This document shows, in pieces, positions 10,412-21,916 of a stretch of DNA of 64,000 bases (the stretch's first letter is position 1; each line of letters begins with the position of its first letter). The DNA comes from Rachicladosporium sp. CCFEE 5018 (taxonomy: Eukaryota > Ascomycota > Dothideomycetes > Cladosporiales > Cladosporiaceae): NCBI GenBank assembly GCA_002077045.2, contig KZ111162.1, forward strand, positions 211,569-275,568, in the 5' to 3' direction. The translations under genes were made by a program, and so were the position numbers. Below the pieces are notes generated by a model. That model had not been told where the DNA came from, searched no databases, and worked only from the letters and a program-made list of their open reading frames with translations.

Positions 10412-12429
10412 ATGCACCAAGCAAATGGCGTCCATCCCTCAGGCGGGCAGTCTCAGATGCCCAGTATAGTCAACGGTGTCAACGGGATCGCAAAAACCTA
10501 TGACTACCCCGAGGCGACCCCAGAAGGAGCCTATAAAGTCCTTCAGCAATATCATAGCAAGCCACGGAGATTACGGGTAGCTTGTGCTGGCGCTGGCGCA
10601 TCAGGACTATGTCTAGCTTACAAGATGGAGAAGATGCTGGAGGCGGGTAGTTGGGAGCTGACACTATTTGACAAGAACAAGCAGTTTGGAGGCACAGTAT
10701 GTGGAGCGAGAGAAGTCTCCCATTGCTCGCAAACGCTGACTAGTGCAGTGGTACGAGAATGTGTATCCCGGAGTAGCGTGCGATATTCCAGTGAGTGCCA
10801 GATCGCTAGGTATACTACAGCGGATGAGTGCTTACAGATGCAGAGTCACAACTACACCTTCACATTCGACCCAAAGCCAGATTGGTCACATTACTTCGCA
10901 TACGGCGGTGAGATCCAGCGGTACTTCGAAGACTTCGCGGAAAGACATGGCAGCAAAAAGTACATGAAGCTTAACAGCAAGATCGTGGAGACCAAGTGGA
11001 ACGAAGAGCAGGGTAGCTGGGAGCTGTGAGTGTACACATACGTGCGCAAGTGAACCCGCTGACGTTGAGAGCGCAGCACAATCGAAGATCAAGTTACAAA
11101 AGACACTTGGAGCGACTGGTGTCATGTTTTTGTGAACGGCACAGGCATTCTGAACAACTGGAAGTGGCCTGAAATCGAAGGACTGCATGACTTCGCCGGA
11201 CCAAAGATGCACAGTGCCAGCTGGGATCAGAAGATAGACTTGGACAACAAGACAATAGGCGTGATAGGCACTGGGAGCACGAGCGTGCAGATTGTGCCTC
11301 AGCTTCAGAAGATCGCGAAACAAGTGCAGGTCTACATGCGATCGCCGACCTGGATCAGTCCTCCGTTCGGAGCTGGAGCTTTGACACTCCTACAGGGAGG
11401 ACAAGACGTTGATCCGGGCCAGCGACAGTACGAATTTACGAAGGCTGATAAGCAAAGGTTCAAAGACGATCCTGAATTTCATCTGAAATTCCGAAAGGGC
11501 ATCGAGGCTGAGATCAATGGCTTGTTCGGCATGTATCAGCAGAACTCAGAGCTATCGCATACGTTCCGGAAAGTCATCACAGAGGAGATGAACCGGCGGA
11601 TGGGTCCAGGTCACCAGGAGCTCAAGGATTTCATCATTCCCACGTGGTCACCAGGTTGCAGACGTATTTCGCCAGGAGATGGTTACCTGGAGAGCCTTGT
11701 TCAAGACAATGTGCAGCCGATCATGCAGGGTATCAAGAAGATCGTGCCCGAAGGCATTGTCACTGCGGACGGCGAGCTGCACAAGATGGATGTACTCGTT
11801 TGTGCAACCGGCTTCCAGGTCGCTTTCCGACCGGCGTTCAGAGTGATCAACGGCTCCGGCAAGCTTCTCACCGACGACTGGAAGGATGGTCCCAATCTCT
11901 ACCTCGGCGTGTCCGCGCCTCGTTTCCCCAACTTCTACACGATCGTCGGGCCTGGCGCTACATGGTCGAATGGGACGCTCCTCCCTTCCATCGAGACCAC
12001 AGTCGAATACTCTGTAAAGATGATGAAGAAGATTCAGACAGAGGCGATCAAGGCAATTGAAGTGCAGCAAGAGGCCTTGGACGAGGTCTACGCACATCTC
12101 GATGAGTACCACAAGACTACTGTGTGGCAAGAGGAGTGTCGATCGTGGTTCAAAGATGGCAAGATCAAAAACCGGATATATCTGTGGCCGGGCTCAACGA
12201 TACACTTCCTGAAGACCATTAAGGACCCGAGGATGGAGGACTACAACATACGATATCGGTACAAGAATCGCTTTGCGTTCCTGGGAAATGGAGATGTGAA
12301 GGCTACGGCAAGTAGGGATGTCGCAGGGCTGAGCACATATATGCGGAGCAGCGGTGAGTAGATGGAAACAGTCCTGACATAACGGCAGCAACTGACATTG
12401 CGACAGATACGGACTGGAGTGTAGACTAG
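10412..12429 (+). CDS. type I Baeyer-Villiger monooxygenase
   Basis: A 604-residue FAD/NADPH enzyme that inserts oxygen next to a ketone carbonyl to give an ester or lactone. Five exons: 10412-10696, 10749-10790, 10838-11025, 11077-12353 and 12407-12429 (introns 52, 47, 51 and 53 bp). The FAD Rossmann loop AGAGASG lies at about residues 58-64. The block GGTWYENVYPG is rebuilt across intron 1. The diagnostic BVMO fingerprint F-x-G-x3-H-x3-W is intact at residues 211-221 (FAGPKMHSASW), followed by the NADPH-binding loop VIGTGSTSVQ. A remnant of a second such enzyme lies at 20.3-21.2 kb. The plant-type 'flavin monooxygenase' alternative is less likely because the BVMO fingerprint is complete. 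Confidence 0.94.
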
Positions 12430-12626
12430 GGGAGAGCGATCTGGAAGTCGAATTGCATACAAGCGGAGCTGGAATGATGGAGCATTGGATTCCCGCTGGA
12501 GCTAGAATATCTCATTCACGGTGAACACTCAATGGTGGACGAATTAACCCTGAGCTCCTCATTATGGATATCTGCCGTTCATAGCGTACAAACATAAATA
12601 CCTTGACCGTGGAGTCCGTGGTTCCA

Positions 12627-15336
12627 TCAACCGTTCATGATCCCGCCCATTGGTGGACTTGCGAAGTTGAGCATCTGTGACCTTCCCCGAGGCGGGAAAG
12701 AGTCCAGATCCACCGCGTCGCTAGTGCCCGAATGCCATCTTGTCCAATCGTCCTCAGTCGGAAAGGTCATAAAGTCGAAAGTAGTGATCTCTGCGTCAGG
12801 CAAATTCGGAAGACCTGTCAGGGACGGCATAGAGGGGAAATCGTTCAAGTCGGGTCCTGCCCAGTCATTACGAGCTGTTGATAGCATGTTCGGCATGCCT
12901 GGTGTAGGCAACAAGCTACCGGCCTGCATGAGGTCGGCGTTCTGCGATTGAGGAGTGATCATGACGAAGTCGTTGGTTGCCTGTAGTGATTGCGAAGTCG
13001 CGCTTAGGCGATCGCTGGCGTCGCTGGGCCGATGTCTGTGTATGGGCTGCAAGATCTGACGATCGCTTGCATCACTTGCCCGATGCTGCGCAATGGTACC
13101 CACTGGAGGCGGATTCATAGTGTTTGCCTTCTTTGTTTTCGATGTCTGCCGTCGTTTTATGCTTGGTCGTTCACTGCTGGCGCCAAGTGCCGCACTACCA
13201 CGCCGTGCTGGGACGGTCGATGGTTGTTGAGGTGGTAACTTGCCTGGGCTTAGAGGACCGCCACGTAGCTCGACCATCACTGCGTCGAGTACAGCTGCCA
13301 TTCGTTCTGCGGGCTGATAGCCGTGTGCCATATCTCGCAGTGCAGCATGCAGTACCTCGAGGTACTGTAGGTTGTTGTTACGATCTGTCGTATCCGGGAT
13401 GTACGCTAGTGCAGCGATCAGAGCCGTAGCTGCGGTACCTGCATGCTGCATCCCGATGCAGAAAATCTGCTTGCCATTGAATCGCTGCCTGTGTTGCCAG
13501 AATATCCTGGCAACAGCTACAGCGGCCTTTGTGCAAATCGCTCTGCTGGCGGCCGAGAAGTGCCGGTCCAACGCACTGACAGTGGGATCATCGCTCTCTG
13601 GGTTATTGGTATCGTCGTATCGGGCGAATGGCCTGTGTAGCAAGATCTGCACAGCGTAGTACTGTTGATGTAACAGATAGAACGAGTACGGTGCCGACAC
13701 GCGATTCTCTTCCGTATAGCGTAGGTCAGCCGGCAATCGTTGAGCCCAAGCGTGAAGCTCGCGATCGACAGCTGCCATGCGGAGATACGCTGATTGATCT
13801 GGTGTCCGAACATCTTCTCCTTGCTTGCGGTGATTCGGATGTTCCACGATACTCGAAGCAATCTCCATGAGATCCAGCAGCGCCTCGTAGATTCGTGTGT
13901 TCGTTGTCTTTCCCACTCCTGCGGGTTTGCAAGTTCCCAGCTTCTCGAATTGTGCCGCAAGCGAATAGATTTCTACGTCGTCACTCTTGATCGCTGTCGG
14001 TCGTCCTAGGAACAGTGACCAGTATCGATCGTAAATTATGCAAGCCCAGAGGGTCATGCGTCTTACATCAATTTCCTGCTGGGACATACCGCTCTGACTG
14101 CTGTCAAGGTGAAGACCGAGATCGTATGCCAATCGCATGCCCATGCCGCTCAGAAGCCAACCTGTATTGTCTCTTCCTACACCGACCTCTGAGTCCCCCA
14201 ATATGAGCAGGGCAGCCACTGATGGGATGCCACCGGGTCGTTCGAGTTCGAGATCGAGCATGTACTTTGCCTCTCTATGCAATGTGCTCTCCCGGTCTGG
14301 CAAAGCGATGCGATTGATGTCCTCCCTTGTCTTATCGGCGAACCGAAAGCCCATAGCAAGTATGCAGATGTGGAGAAAGCCAGAGTAATATTGAGTCCCG
14401 CCTCTTTCCCGGTCCGCGTTAAAAGCGTCCATTGAGACGATATGCAAGACCGAGTTGTAGAAATTCCAGAACATGTCCATGAGATAGTCGTGGGTCTCTA
14501 GCGGTAATGTCCGAATTATCTTTTCGGCGCGACGCGCTTGCTCCAGCGACTCGCGATTGCTCGCTGCAGAGTCTGCTCCCAGCGCTGAGTAGACATGTGA
14601 GTTTACGGTAGGTCCAAAGTATCGAAGCCGGCCACTCAGCTGGTCGAACGAGAGATGCCCGCGAGTTGATAGAAGACGAGTGACCATGTTCTGGTTCTTG
14701 TCGTCGATTGGAGTTCCATGCGTGATCTCCTGTTCATGATGGACCTGTTGATCAGATGTGCCGAACATGACAGGTGCCGCTTCTACCTGCATGGAATCTG
14801 TAGTCTCATCGAGGTTGCTCTCCGGACTTGTGGTGCTCTGTTCAGCATCATTTTGCTCGTCGCCGGCTCCAGTGTTCTGAAGTATTGATGTCGGTCGTGC
14901 CGGCGAGGACTCGCCTCTCGTAGTCTTTGCAGGATATGTGATGGTCGGTGGCTCAGTTCCCTGGTCCTTGAGCATGGTTTCCAGCATCGACACTCTATCT
15001 GTAAGTGTGCTGACATAGGCTCTTGAGATTGGTCGTCGTCTCTCGTCGTCGATCCGGATCACACAGTCCTGGTTGGTGCGCTTGCATTGTTCACACTCGC
15101 TGTCGCCCGCTGGTGCAACGCACTGGTACGGTTAGCGCCAGGACAAAGTGTGGGCTCGCTACGATCAGACTGACCCTTATTCGCCGCTCTCTACAGCTCA
15201 CACATGCAACACTTGCACGATGCCGTGACTTTTGACGTTTTGAACTTCCCTGCTCGTTTTCTGTCGCACCCGGCACCTCGTAGTTGGCGGGCATTGGAGC
15301 ATCTGGCACTACGGCAGGAGGCATTCTGTCGTTCAT
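12627..15336 (-). CDS. Zn2Cys6 transcription factor, probable cluster regulator
   Basis: An 885-residue nuclear regulator from exons 15175-15336 and 12627-15122, with a 52-bp intron at 15123-15174 that splits the zinc cluster. After splicing the six zinc-binding cysteines are C45, C48, C55, C64, C67 and C74 (spacing 2-6-8-2-6), preceded by a basic patch. A linker with coiled-coil potential follows, then a fungal-specific transcription factor (PF04082-like) middle domain and a Pro/Ser/Gln-rich C-terminus. The start at 15336 (MNDRMPP) is preferred; the frame continues upstream without a better start. It sits in the middle of the oxidative gene group, so local control is plausible. Zn2Cys6 proteins usually bind paired CGG triplets. 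Confidence 0.9.
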
Positions 15337-15981
15337 GCGGAGTTGTGAAAGAGCGGTTGACAGAGAGGTGCATGACTGAAACGCGTACACAAAAACCAGA
15401 GGAGCTTACCTGGTCGTCTGCGAACGCATGCACAAGGTGTGACCGGCTCGTCGACAGCCGTGCACGAGCTATGCTTGACGCCTTATCCTTGCCCAGACCA
15501 TTCGAGGGTCAAGGCAGAATGTCGGAACACAGCTCATTGGCCGCGAGTCAATAGATCGTCGGACGACCATCTGGAGACCCCGCACGCCACACGAGCGTGA
15601 GCATCGCCAGGGTTGTCTGTTCACGGGGATGAAGTCCGATACTGTCCTCCTGATGCGAGCTCGCTGGGCGTATCGTCGATACCGTGTTGCCTGCATCGGT
15701 CCGACTTGATAGCAGTCAGGTTGCGGCACCAAATAACAGATTATCGTACCAGAAGATACGTATACCAGATTTACGGGCCCGCGTCTGCAGGTGAGGTCTT
15801 GGAAGAGTCCACACCTCCGCCCCTCTCCACATCTCCACTCCTCCCGCGTAGTGGGCCGACTACCGAAATGACTCGCGATGAAGCTTCTCGGTCATGCAGA
15901 AGTGCACGTGTCAATCTTGTGACAGTCAACTTGCTGAATAGACAGTATGTACATTCTCTAGCTACCCATCGTACAGCATGG
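15337..15981. other. intergenic spacer, 645 bp
   Basis: This is the upstream region of the Zn2Cys6 gene and the 3' flank of the MFS gene (both on the minus strand). It includes a C/T-rich run at about 15805-15848. No ORF with a recognisable motif was found. Confidence 0.45.
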
Positions 15982-18301
15982 CTAGACTTTCTCGGATGGC
16001 TCGTGATGTTCCCCCACGTGCACCGTCTTTCCGTGCAATTTCCGCTCCACCGTATCCGTCAGGTGTTCTCCATAGTTGACAGTCAAGCATGCTGCTCCCA
16101 GGGCGAGACAGCAGAAGGCGATGACTGCGTACCAGACATACCTGCACATTTTCAGCATGATAGTAGCAGGGGATGACTGCGATCAGACTTACCGGAAGGC
16201 TTGTGCTGCAGCGATCGCATTTGCTGCTCCGACTGCGGCTTCGATCGCTGGTGTGATGCCGGGCACCGCGGTGAAAACGCCAGTGGTAAGTGCAGTGTAC
16301 AGATCCGGCAGCGAGCTCTCTGGCAATCCAGCTCCTGTGGCAGCTGGCGTCACGTACTGAGGGATGTACACCTTGAGCTTGTTGTTCAATATGGCGACGT
16401 AGATAGCCGTTGCCACTGCTGCACCGCCGGAGCGGATTGAGCCCAAGGCACCAGTAGCGGCGCCAATATCCTCAGACGGCAGAGCCAGAGGTGCTAGGGC
16501 CAGCGAGCAGATCTCAACAACACCAACGGAGAAGCAAGCCATGAACTAGATAATCGTCAGCGACTGGGGTGCGAGTTACAAAGATCGAGTCTGCTTACCA
16601 TCAATCCCACACCCTTGGCTTCTTGGCCAGGCTCGATGGTGACCATCGCCGCGGAGAAGGAAAGCAGCAGCACGCAGCCACCAATCAGGATGTATCTGCT
16701 TTGCTTGATGTATTGGCAGAGTATGGCACCAACGATTTGGCCTACAAGGCAGGAGCCACCGACTACACAGGCTAGCCAGCCCTATCCAATATGTCAGCAA
16801 TCTTTCCAACGCTTCGATTGTCGATGCCATTGTACCTTGTGTACTGGGCTCCCGCCGAAGAGATACGCGATCTGGCTGGGCCATAGGATGTTCATGCTGT
16901 AGTAGACACATGATCCGACCATCGCGGTCAATACCATAGCGAGGTATAGTCTTGAACAGGTGAAGCGGAAGGAGAGGGTCGCCCCGGTGCACGAAAGCCT
17001 CATATGCGACGAAGGCAACAAGGCACAAGAAGCCTACGACGATGGTCGCTACAACATGTGCTGAACTCCAAGGATAGGACTGCAAGGAGTCAGCTTCGGC
17101 GTCATCACTTCACACAGGACTCAGACCTACAGTTCCACCCCAGGAAAGCCCCATGATGAATAAGATAAGACCACCGGTGAAAAGCACGAGACCTACGCCA
17201 TCTTGACGCTTGAGCTGCTGCATCTTGGAACGATTCTGGTGGAGGAGGTTGAAGTTCGGGGGATGATCTGGCCCGAGTCAGCACCGTGTAGGGAAAGTCT
17301 GGAGAGTCCAGAGGTCCGGCGCGAGGATGCAGAGCTTACAAAACAGGACGAACAGCACCACGGCCATGCCAGCCACAGCAATGTTAATGTAGTAATTTAT
17401 ACGCCAGCCAAGTACGGTGTTGGCGACGAGTGCTTGCGCATTGACCGGCCCAAAGGCTGCGAATTGGAAGCTTGATGCGAAGATGCCCACCAACCACAGA
17501 GGTCGATCTGGTCGTTGTCAGCCATGTCCATCGCAACAGTGCTGTGTGCTGTACGTTTATTCGGCACCTAGTCAAGATCGTCAGCTATACTACCTACATT
17601 GGAAGTTCGCTACTGTAGCTTACCAATTCCGAGATGGCAACTGTGAAGGAGATCTGGACAGCACCCGCCAGACCTCCCAGTATGTTGCCACCGATCAGAG
17701 TATTGATGTCCTTGGCTACTGCGCCCATAACGCCGCAGAGCAACGCAAGGAAGTTGCCGCCAATGAAGAACCATCTGACTTGCTGCGTTAGCTCAGGCGA
17801 TCCAAAGGCAACAAGGCACCTTTACCGTCTCCCGAAAATGTCTGTTCGAGTGTCAGCGGGTGCGAAGGTCATTCTAATGGGCTCTAAGACGCATACCTGA
17901 CATTCGGCCCACGATCAGGAAGCCGACTGCAAGTCCGAGCGTGTAGGCCAAAGACACCCAGCTTATGTTGTTGCCTGGTGATACAATCAGTGTGACAGCT
18001 CGTCGGGTGCGCAAGATCCCGTTGAGAACTCACTGGGCCCGAGAGTCTCATTGATAAGGGCTAACGAGTTGGCTGGGAGCACGAAGGACAGGTAATTGCT
18101 GATGTTGCCAAAGCACAACGCTGCCACAGTGCCAATGAAGCCAGGGGATCGCCAGTAGTTCGGTGGTAGATCGGTGCCAAGTGCTTCTCGCTTGATCGCG
18201 AACGTGTCGTTGTGGATGACTACATCGTCGTCCCTGATTTTCGCATCGTAGCCAGACTCGACATCGTCCTGTCGGTGGACTGCATCTTTATTGAGGTCCA
18301 T
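15982..18301 (-). CDS. MFS exporter, TRI12-like, with an internal frameshift
   Basis: A major-facilitator transporter of the trichothecene-efflux (TRI12) type with about 14 predicted membrane helices, read from 11 exons with ten short introns. The first exon starts at ATG 18301 and the stop is 15982-15984. Landmarks are GFIGTVAALCFGN (helix 1), GRMSDIFGRRWFF (loop 2-3 motif rebuilt from three exons), ISELVPNKHRPLW and GSIRSGGAAVATAIY. In the eighth exon the frame changes at about 16946-16953: upstream reads LLPLHLFK, and the family-like continuation LYLAMVLTAMVG lies in another frame. No GT-AG intron fits there. This is either a small indel mutation or an assembly error; without it the protein would be normal. 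The substrate is unknown and export of a cluster metabolite is the natural guess. Confidence 0.85.
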
Positions 18302-19073
18302 ATTGATATATCGGAAGTTCCTCGCGGCGCGTGAAACCGAGCGAAGCTGTGGAGGAAGTAGGCAACGTACATATATAGACAAGAGACACTCTGCCAAAAT
18401 CGACGATCGGGGTACGAACCGTGCTCGAGCCGTTGTGGGATGAGAGAGACCTACTCCTAGACTACTTCACCTCAGATCTGAACAGGCCACGCACACATGG
18501 CTTCCACGTGGCGCAAGTCGGTTCTGCGAGGTCTTCCTATCAACAATAGCACGCTGATGTGGCCGGCGACTTCCGTCCCCATGGGCAATGCTCTGGGCTT
18601 GCGCAACGCTGGGTGTATCGTCCGGGCAGTCTGTGGGGAGCGGAGATGGCGGTCCTTCGTGCAGGCTGTGACCCGTGCTCCACGACGGCTCGTCTGTCGT
18701 GAGCCCTACAAGCTGTGGAGATGAGCTAGTACTCCGGCATACGACATGCGTGTACTCGAGTGGCAGGTGACGCGACGCGATGTGTGGTCCGGAAAACGAT
18801 ACCCATACCCCTGTCGTGCATGACGGCTCGTCCCGGTGTTTCCAAGCACTTCATCTCCTCCACTCCAGTGTGACTTGGTGAAAGCATCGCCTCACCAACT
18901 CCAAGACGCTCGTCGGATGTCGAAATCAGCCCGAGGAGGTTGTCCAAACAGGACTACCCTGCGGCCTTAGTCAAGTCAATGCACTCAGTGGACATCACGT
19001 GAAGGAGGTTGTAATGCGAGACAACGCGATGCTGGACAGTGTGACACGGCTGCCACCAGTCTAACTAATAGAC
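18302..19073. promoter_or_regulatory. divergent upstream region of MFS gene and SDR 3
   Basis: A 772-bp spacer between opposite start codons. Two everted CGG pairs are visible: CGG 18408-18410 with CCG 18419-18421 (eight-base spacer), and CGG 18564-18566 with CCG 18573-18575 (six-base spacer, the arrangement used by Ppr1/UaY-like factors). They are candidate sites for the nearby Zn2Cys6 regulator. Chance occurrence cannot be excluded. Confidence 0.35.
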
Positions 19074-19966
19074 ATGAGTTCTCTGCTCAGAGGGACGGCC
19101 TTTATCACAGGAGCCGGGTCTGGTACGCATGATGTACACGACGTACCGATGTAAGCTCACAACATGTAGGTATCGGACAAAACACAGCCTATGCCTTCGC
19201 GCATCATGGCGTGCGAAGACTGGCTCTCTGCGACATCCGATCAGAGGCTCTGGAAGACACGAGTGCCCACCTCAAGTCTCAGTACCCTGGCATTGAAGTC
19301 CTGAACATCCAGATGGACACTAGCAGCGAGTCTGCTGTCAACTCCGCTGTCGAGCAGACAGTGAAAGCCTTCTCCCGCCTCGACATAGCCGTTAACAACG
19401 CAGGCATAGGGGGTGAAGCGGCTACGCATTCTCTCGAGTTCAACAGCTGGCGCAAGACCATGGCGGTCAACCTCGACGGCGTCTGGCTCTGCCAACGGGC
19501 TCAGATACGGCAAATGCTGAGACAGGAACCGCTCGATCCTCTGCCGAGAGGTAACAGAGGCGTCATCGTCAACGTGGCATCGATGCTGGGTCTTGTTGCT
19601 TCGTCGCCTGCGACGCCTGCCGTAGCTTATACGGCCAGCAAACATGGAGTGATGGGCTTGACGAAGACCGATGCTGTGATGTATGCAGCCCAGGGGATAC
19701 GCATCAACGCAATGTGTCCTGGAAACGTCGGAACGCCCTTACTGAAGGCTGCCACTGTACGTATGTTTCTTCAAGTGAGATGGAATAGATAGCTAACTAT
19801 TATTTAGGCTGGTGGAGTCATGGCTGCGGAGGTGCAGAAAGTGCCGCAACAACGTCTGGGTGATACGGAGGAGATCGCAGATGGAATCACATTCCTGGCA
19901 AGTCCGATGTCGAGCTTCATGACCGGACAAGGGCTCGCAGTGGACGGTGGCTATACATGCCAGTAG
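19074..19966 (+). CDS. short-chain dehydrogenase/reductase (SDR 3)
   Basis: A 264-residue SDR from exons 19074-19122, 19170-19756 and 19808-19966 (introns 47 and 51 bp). The first splice again lies in the cofactor loop and yields FITGAGSGIG. NNAG is present, the catalytic YTASK is intact, and the C-terminus has VDGGYT, which is typical of classical NAD(P)-dependent SDRs acting on secondary alcohols or ketones. Length is normal. All three SDRs of this region interrupt the same glycine loop with an intron, which fits common descent or a conserved SDR intron position. It shares its 5' region with the MFS exporter. Confidence 0.92.
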
Positions 19967-20328
19967 TATGTGCTCATTGACACGGACCCTCGCGCTTCGC
20001 AGAGTCTTGGGGCTCGTACGCTACCAAGCAATGCGCGGTCAATCCCAGATCTGGCTCTCGCGCGACCTTCGAGAGGCGCTTCAACTTATGTATAACGTCC
20101 TGTAACTGTTCACTGTGCGACAGCTGATCAGCCCTTTGTCGCGGTGTGTTGGGGTGTTCCACTCCCAAAGACTACTCACTGTGAAGACCACCAGACCTTC
20201 ATAAGTGTAGAGCCAGCGTTTTCTACGTAAGCAGTACTCAATCATGACAGCGCGATAGTTCATCACTTGAAAGTTTGGTGTGTATGTACAGTTCACCAGG
20301 GATGATAATGGGCTACGACCAATGTCAC
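19967..20328. other. convergent intergenic spacer, 362 bp
   Basis: The 3' ends of SDR 3 and of the truncated monooxygenase face each other here. No coding signal or strong repeat was seen. Confidence 0.5.
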
Positions 20329-21161
20329 TTATAGCTTTGCTTCTGCGCTCCCCCTTCCAGTGAAGTCGACTCCTCCCGTCCTCTTCACAGTGCCACTCGC
20401 AGTGAGCTCCTTCCTCCGCTTGCCCCGGCTAAGCCATTCTCCATCATCATGGTCCCGAACGTAGTACGCCCAGTCCGCAGTTTGGTCGAGTTCAGTCTGC
20501 GAATATCCGTTGCCAAGCCATGCGAATCGATTCCCTGCGTATTCGACATTGAAGTCCTCCAAGCGTAGGGTGGACAACGCTTCGATGTAGTGGAGTGTGC
20601 TACCTGGCCATAGAGCAGTGATGGGTGCATCTACAAGCCCACTTTTATACCAGGATCTGAAGAGGCTAGTCAGTACTTACAGCCGGTAACCAAATGCAAT
20701 GGCACTTACCGGCAAGGATCAGCCCAAACCGTGCTGCTCATGAACTCGTTCTTATGCTGTATGAAATCCTCGACCGCCTCCTTCTTCGGCGAGAACGTCT
20801 TGATGTTGTGCGTTTGCCAATGATCGATCAGCTTGCACATGTAATCTGCCTGTAGCTCAATGGCCGACAAGACCGGTCCATTGCCGATTGGGCAATTGGG
20901 TCCCAAGAAGATGAGATAGTTCGGAAACTCCGCTGCTGCAACGCCGAGATATGACTTGGGCTCCTTCGCCCACTCTTCTTGCAGATTCTTGCCACTTGGC
21001 GCAATGAGTGGGAAGCGAGGCTTGAACGTCGTGTCAAATCCAGTAGCGCAGATGAGGACATCAAGGGGGTACTCGTTTCCATCGTCGCACACGCAGCCTC
21101 GCTCTGTGACTTTCTCGATCTCGCCATAGACTACCGTAACGTTCGGCTTCGTAAGAGACTC
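20329..21161 (-). CDS. FAD monooxygenase (BVMO-like), C-terminal part, cut by assembly gap
   Basis: The last 259 codons of a flavin monooxygenase, in exons 20710-21161 and 20329-20656 with a 53-bp intron. It aligns with the C-terminal half of the complete BVMO at 10.4-12.4 kb: LICATGFDTTFKPRFP matches VCATGFQVAFRPAF, PNYLIFLGPNCPIGNG matches PNFYTIVGPGATWSNG, and both have ALWPGST or LWPGST near the end. The N-terminal half, with the FAD loop and the BVMO fingerprint, should lie inside the 100-N gap at 21162-21261. The other side of the gap is a different gene, so the gap must hide at least about 1 kb. Whether the intact protein is a BVMO or a related FMO cannot be settled here. Confidence 0.85.
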
Positions 21162-21261
21162 NNNNNNNNNNNNNNNNNNNNNNNNNNNNNNNNNNNNNNN
21201 NNNNNNNNNNNNNNNNNNNNNNNNNNNNNNNNNNNNNNNNNNNNNNNNNNNNNNNNNNNNN
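21162..21261. other. scaffold gap (100 N)
   Basis: Exactly 100 undetermined bases, the usual placeholder for a gap of unknown length. It separates the 3' part of a monooxygenase from the 5' part of an unrelated gene, both on the minus strand. The reading frame that runs through the Ns is therefore an artefact. Confidence 0.97.
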
Positions 21262-21916
21262 AGCTTGCGGCATTGGTCATCTGCCAAGCGTGCACTGAGT
21301 ATACGGGATGTTTCGGACGCCGCATCGTGAACGAAAGGGTATCGCAGAGCTGTTGCGTTGGTTCCAAGGAGTAGGTGAGTCTCGGCGTGAATGGTGGCAT
21401 GCAGAGGTGGCGGGTCGGTAATGGCTAGATGCTTCCCTTCAGTGTCGTCTGCGCACATGGTAAGGTGCGCAGGTGTGAGGAAGTAGTGAGGCAGGCCACA
21501 AGCGAGCATCGCTTCCAGGCAGAAAGCCATTTTATAGGGCGCAGGACCATGGACTGACTCAAGGCGCCGAGTCCGCCTCCAGGTACCGTTCACCTCTCGT
21601 ACAGCGACCATGTTGGGTAGAGTCAACACACGCAGCCGCTTGTGTGTGCCATCGCTCATGCGGTTTGTGACGACTAGTCCCTCGGGCGCTGTACGCAGAC
21701 CTGCGAGGCGAAGTCGAGCCAGGTATTGATTGCGCAATACAGCGGTACGGTGGTCTCCGGTGGCGTTGTACACTGTAACCAGTCAGCAAAGCTCTGTACC
21801 AGCGAGATGGGGAGCGTATGCGTACTTCTGAAGCCTTCTGATAGATCTCCGAATGTCTCCAGTATGAGGCGCTGAGAAAGTTCTGCATTATTTCCGGATT
21901 GTTTACACGATGCCAT
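21262..21916 (-). CDS. unrecognised fungal protein, copy A, 5' part, cut by gap
   Basis: Exons 21826-21916 and 21262-21772, joined over a 53-bp intron at 21773-21825, encode about 200 N-terminal residues, and the rest is lost in the gap. I do not recognise a domain. It is clearly homologous to the copy at 25.3-26.7 kb: FGDLSEGFR corresponds to YGDLQGGFK just before the intron at the same position and phase, then RLRVLTLPN to RFRLLTPQG, ESVHGPAPY to ETVHGPQPY, and HYFLTPAHLTM to VYFLSSSHLSM. The ATG at 21916 is the likeliest start by comparison, but the frame is open upstream to 21985. Confidence 0.6.

Noticed and set aside
20706..21773. A single 355-codon minus-strand protein spanning the first gap
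   Set aside because: Its two halves belong to different families and are joined only by Ns. I annotated the halves separately.
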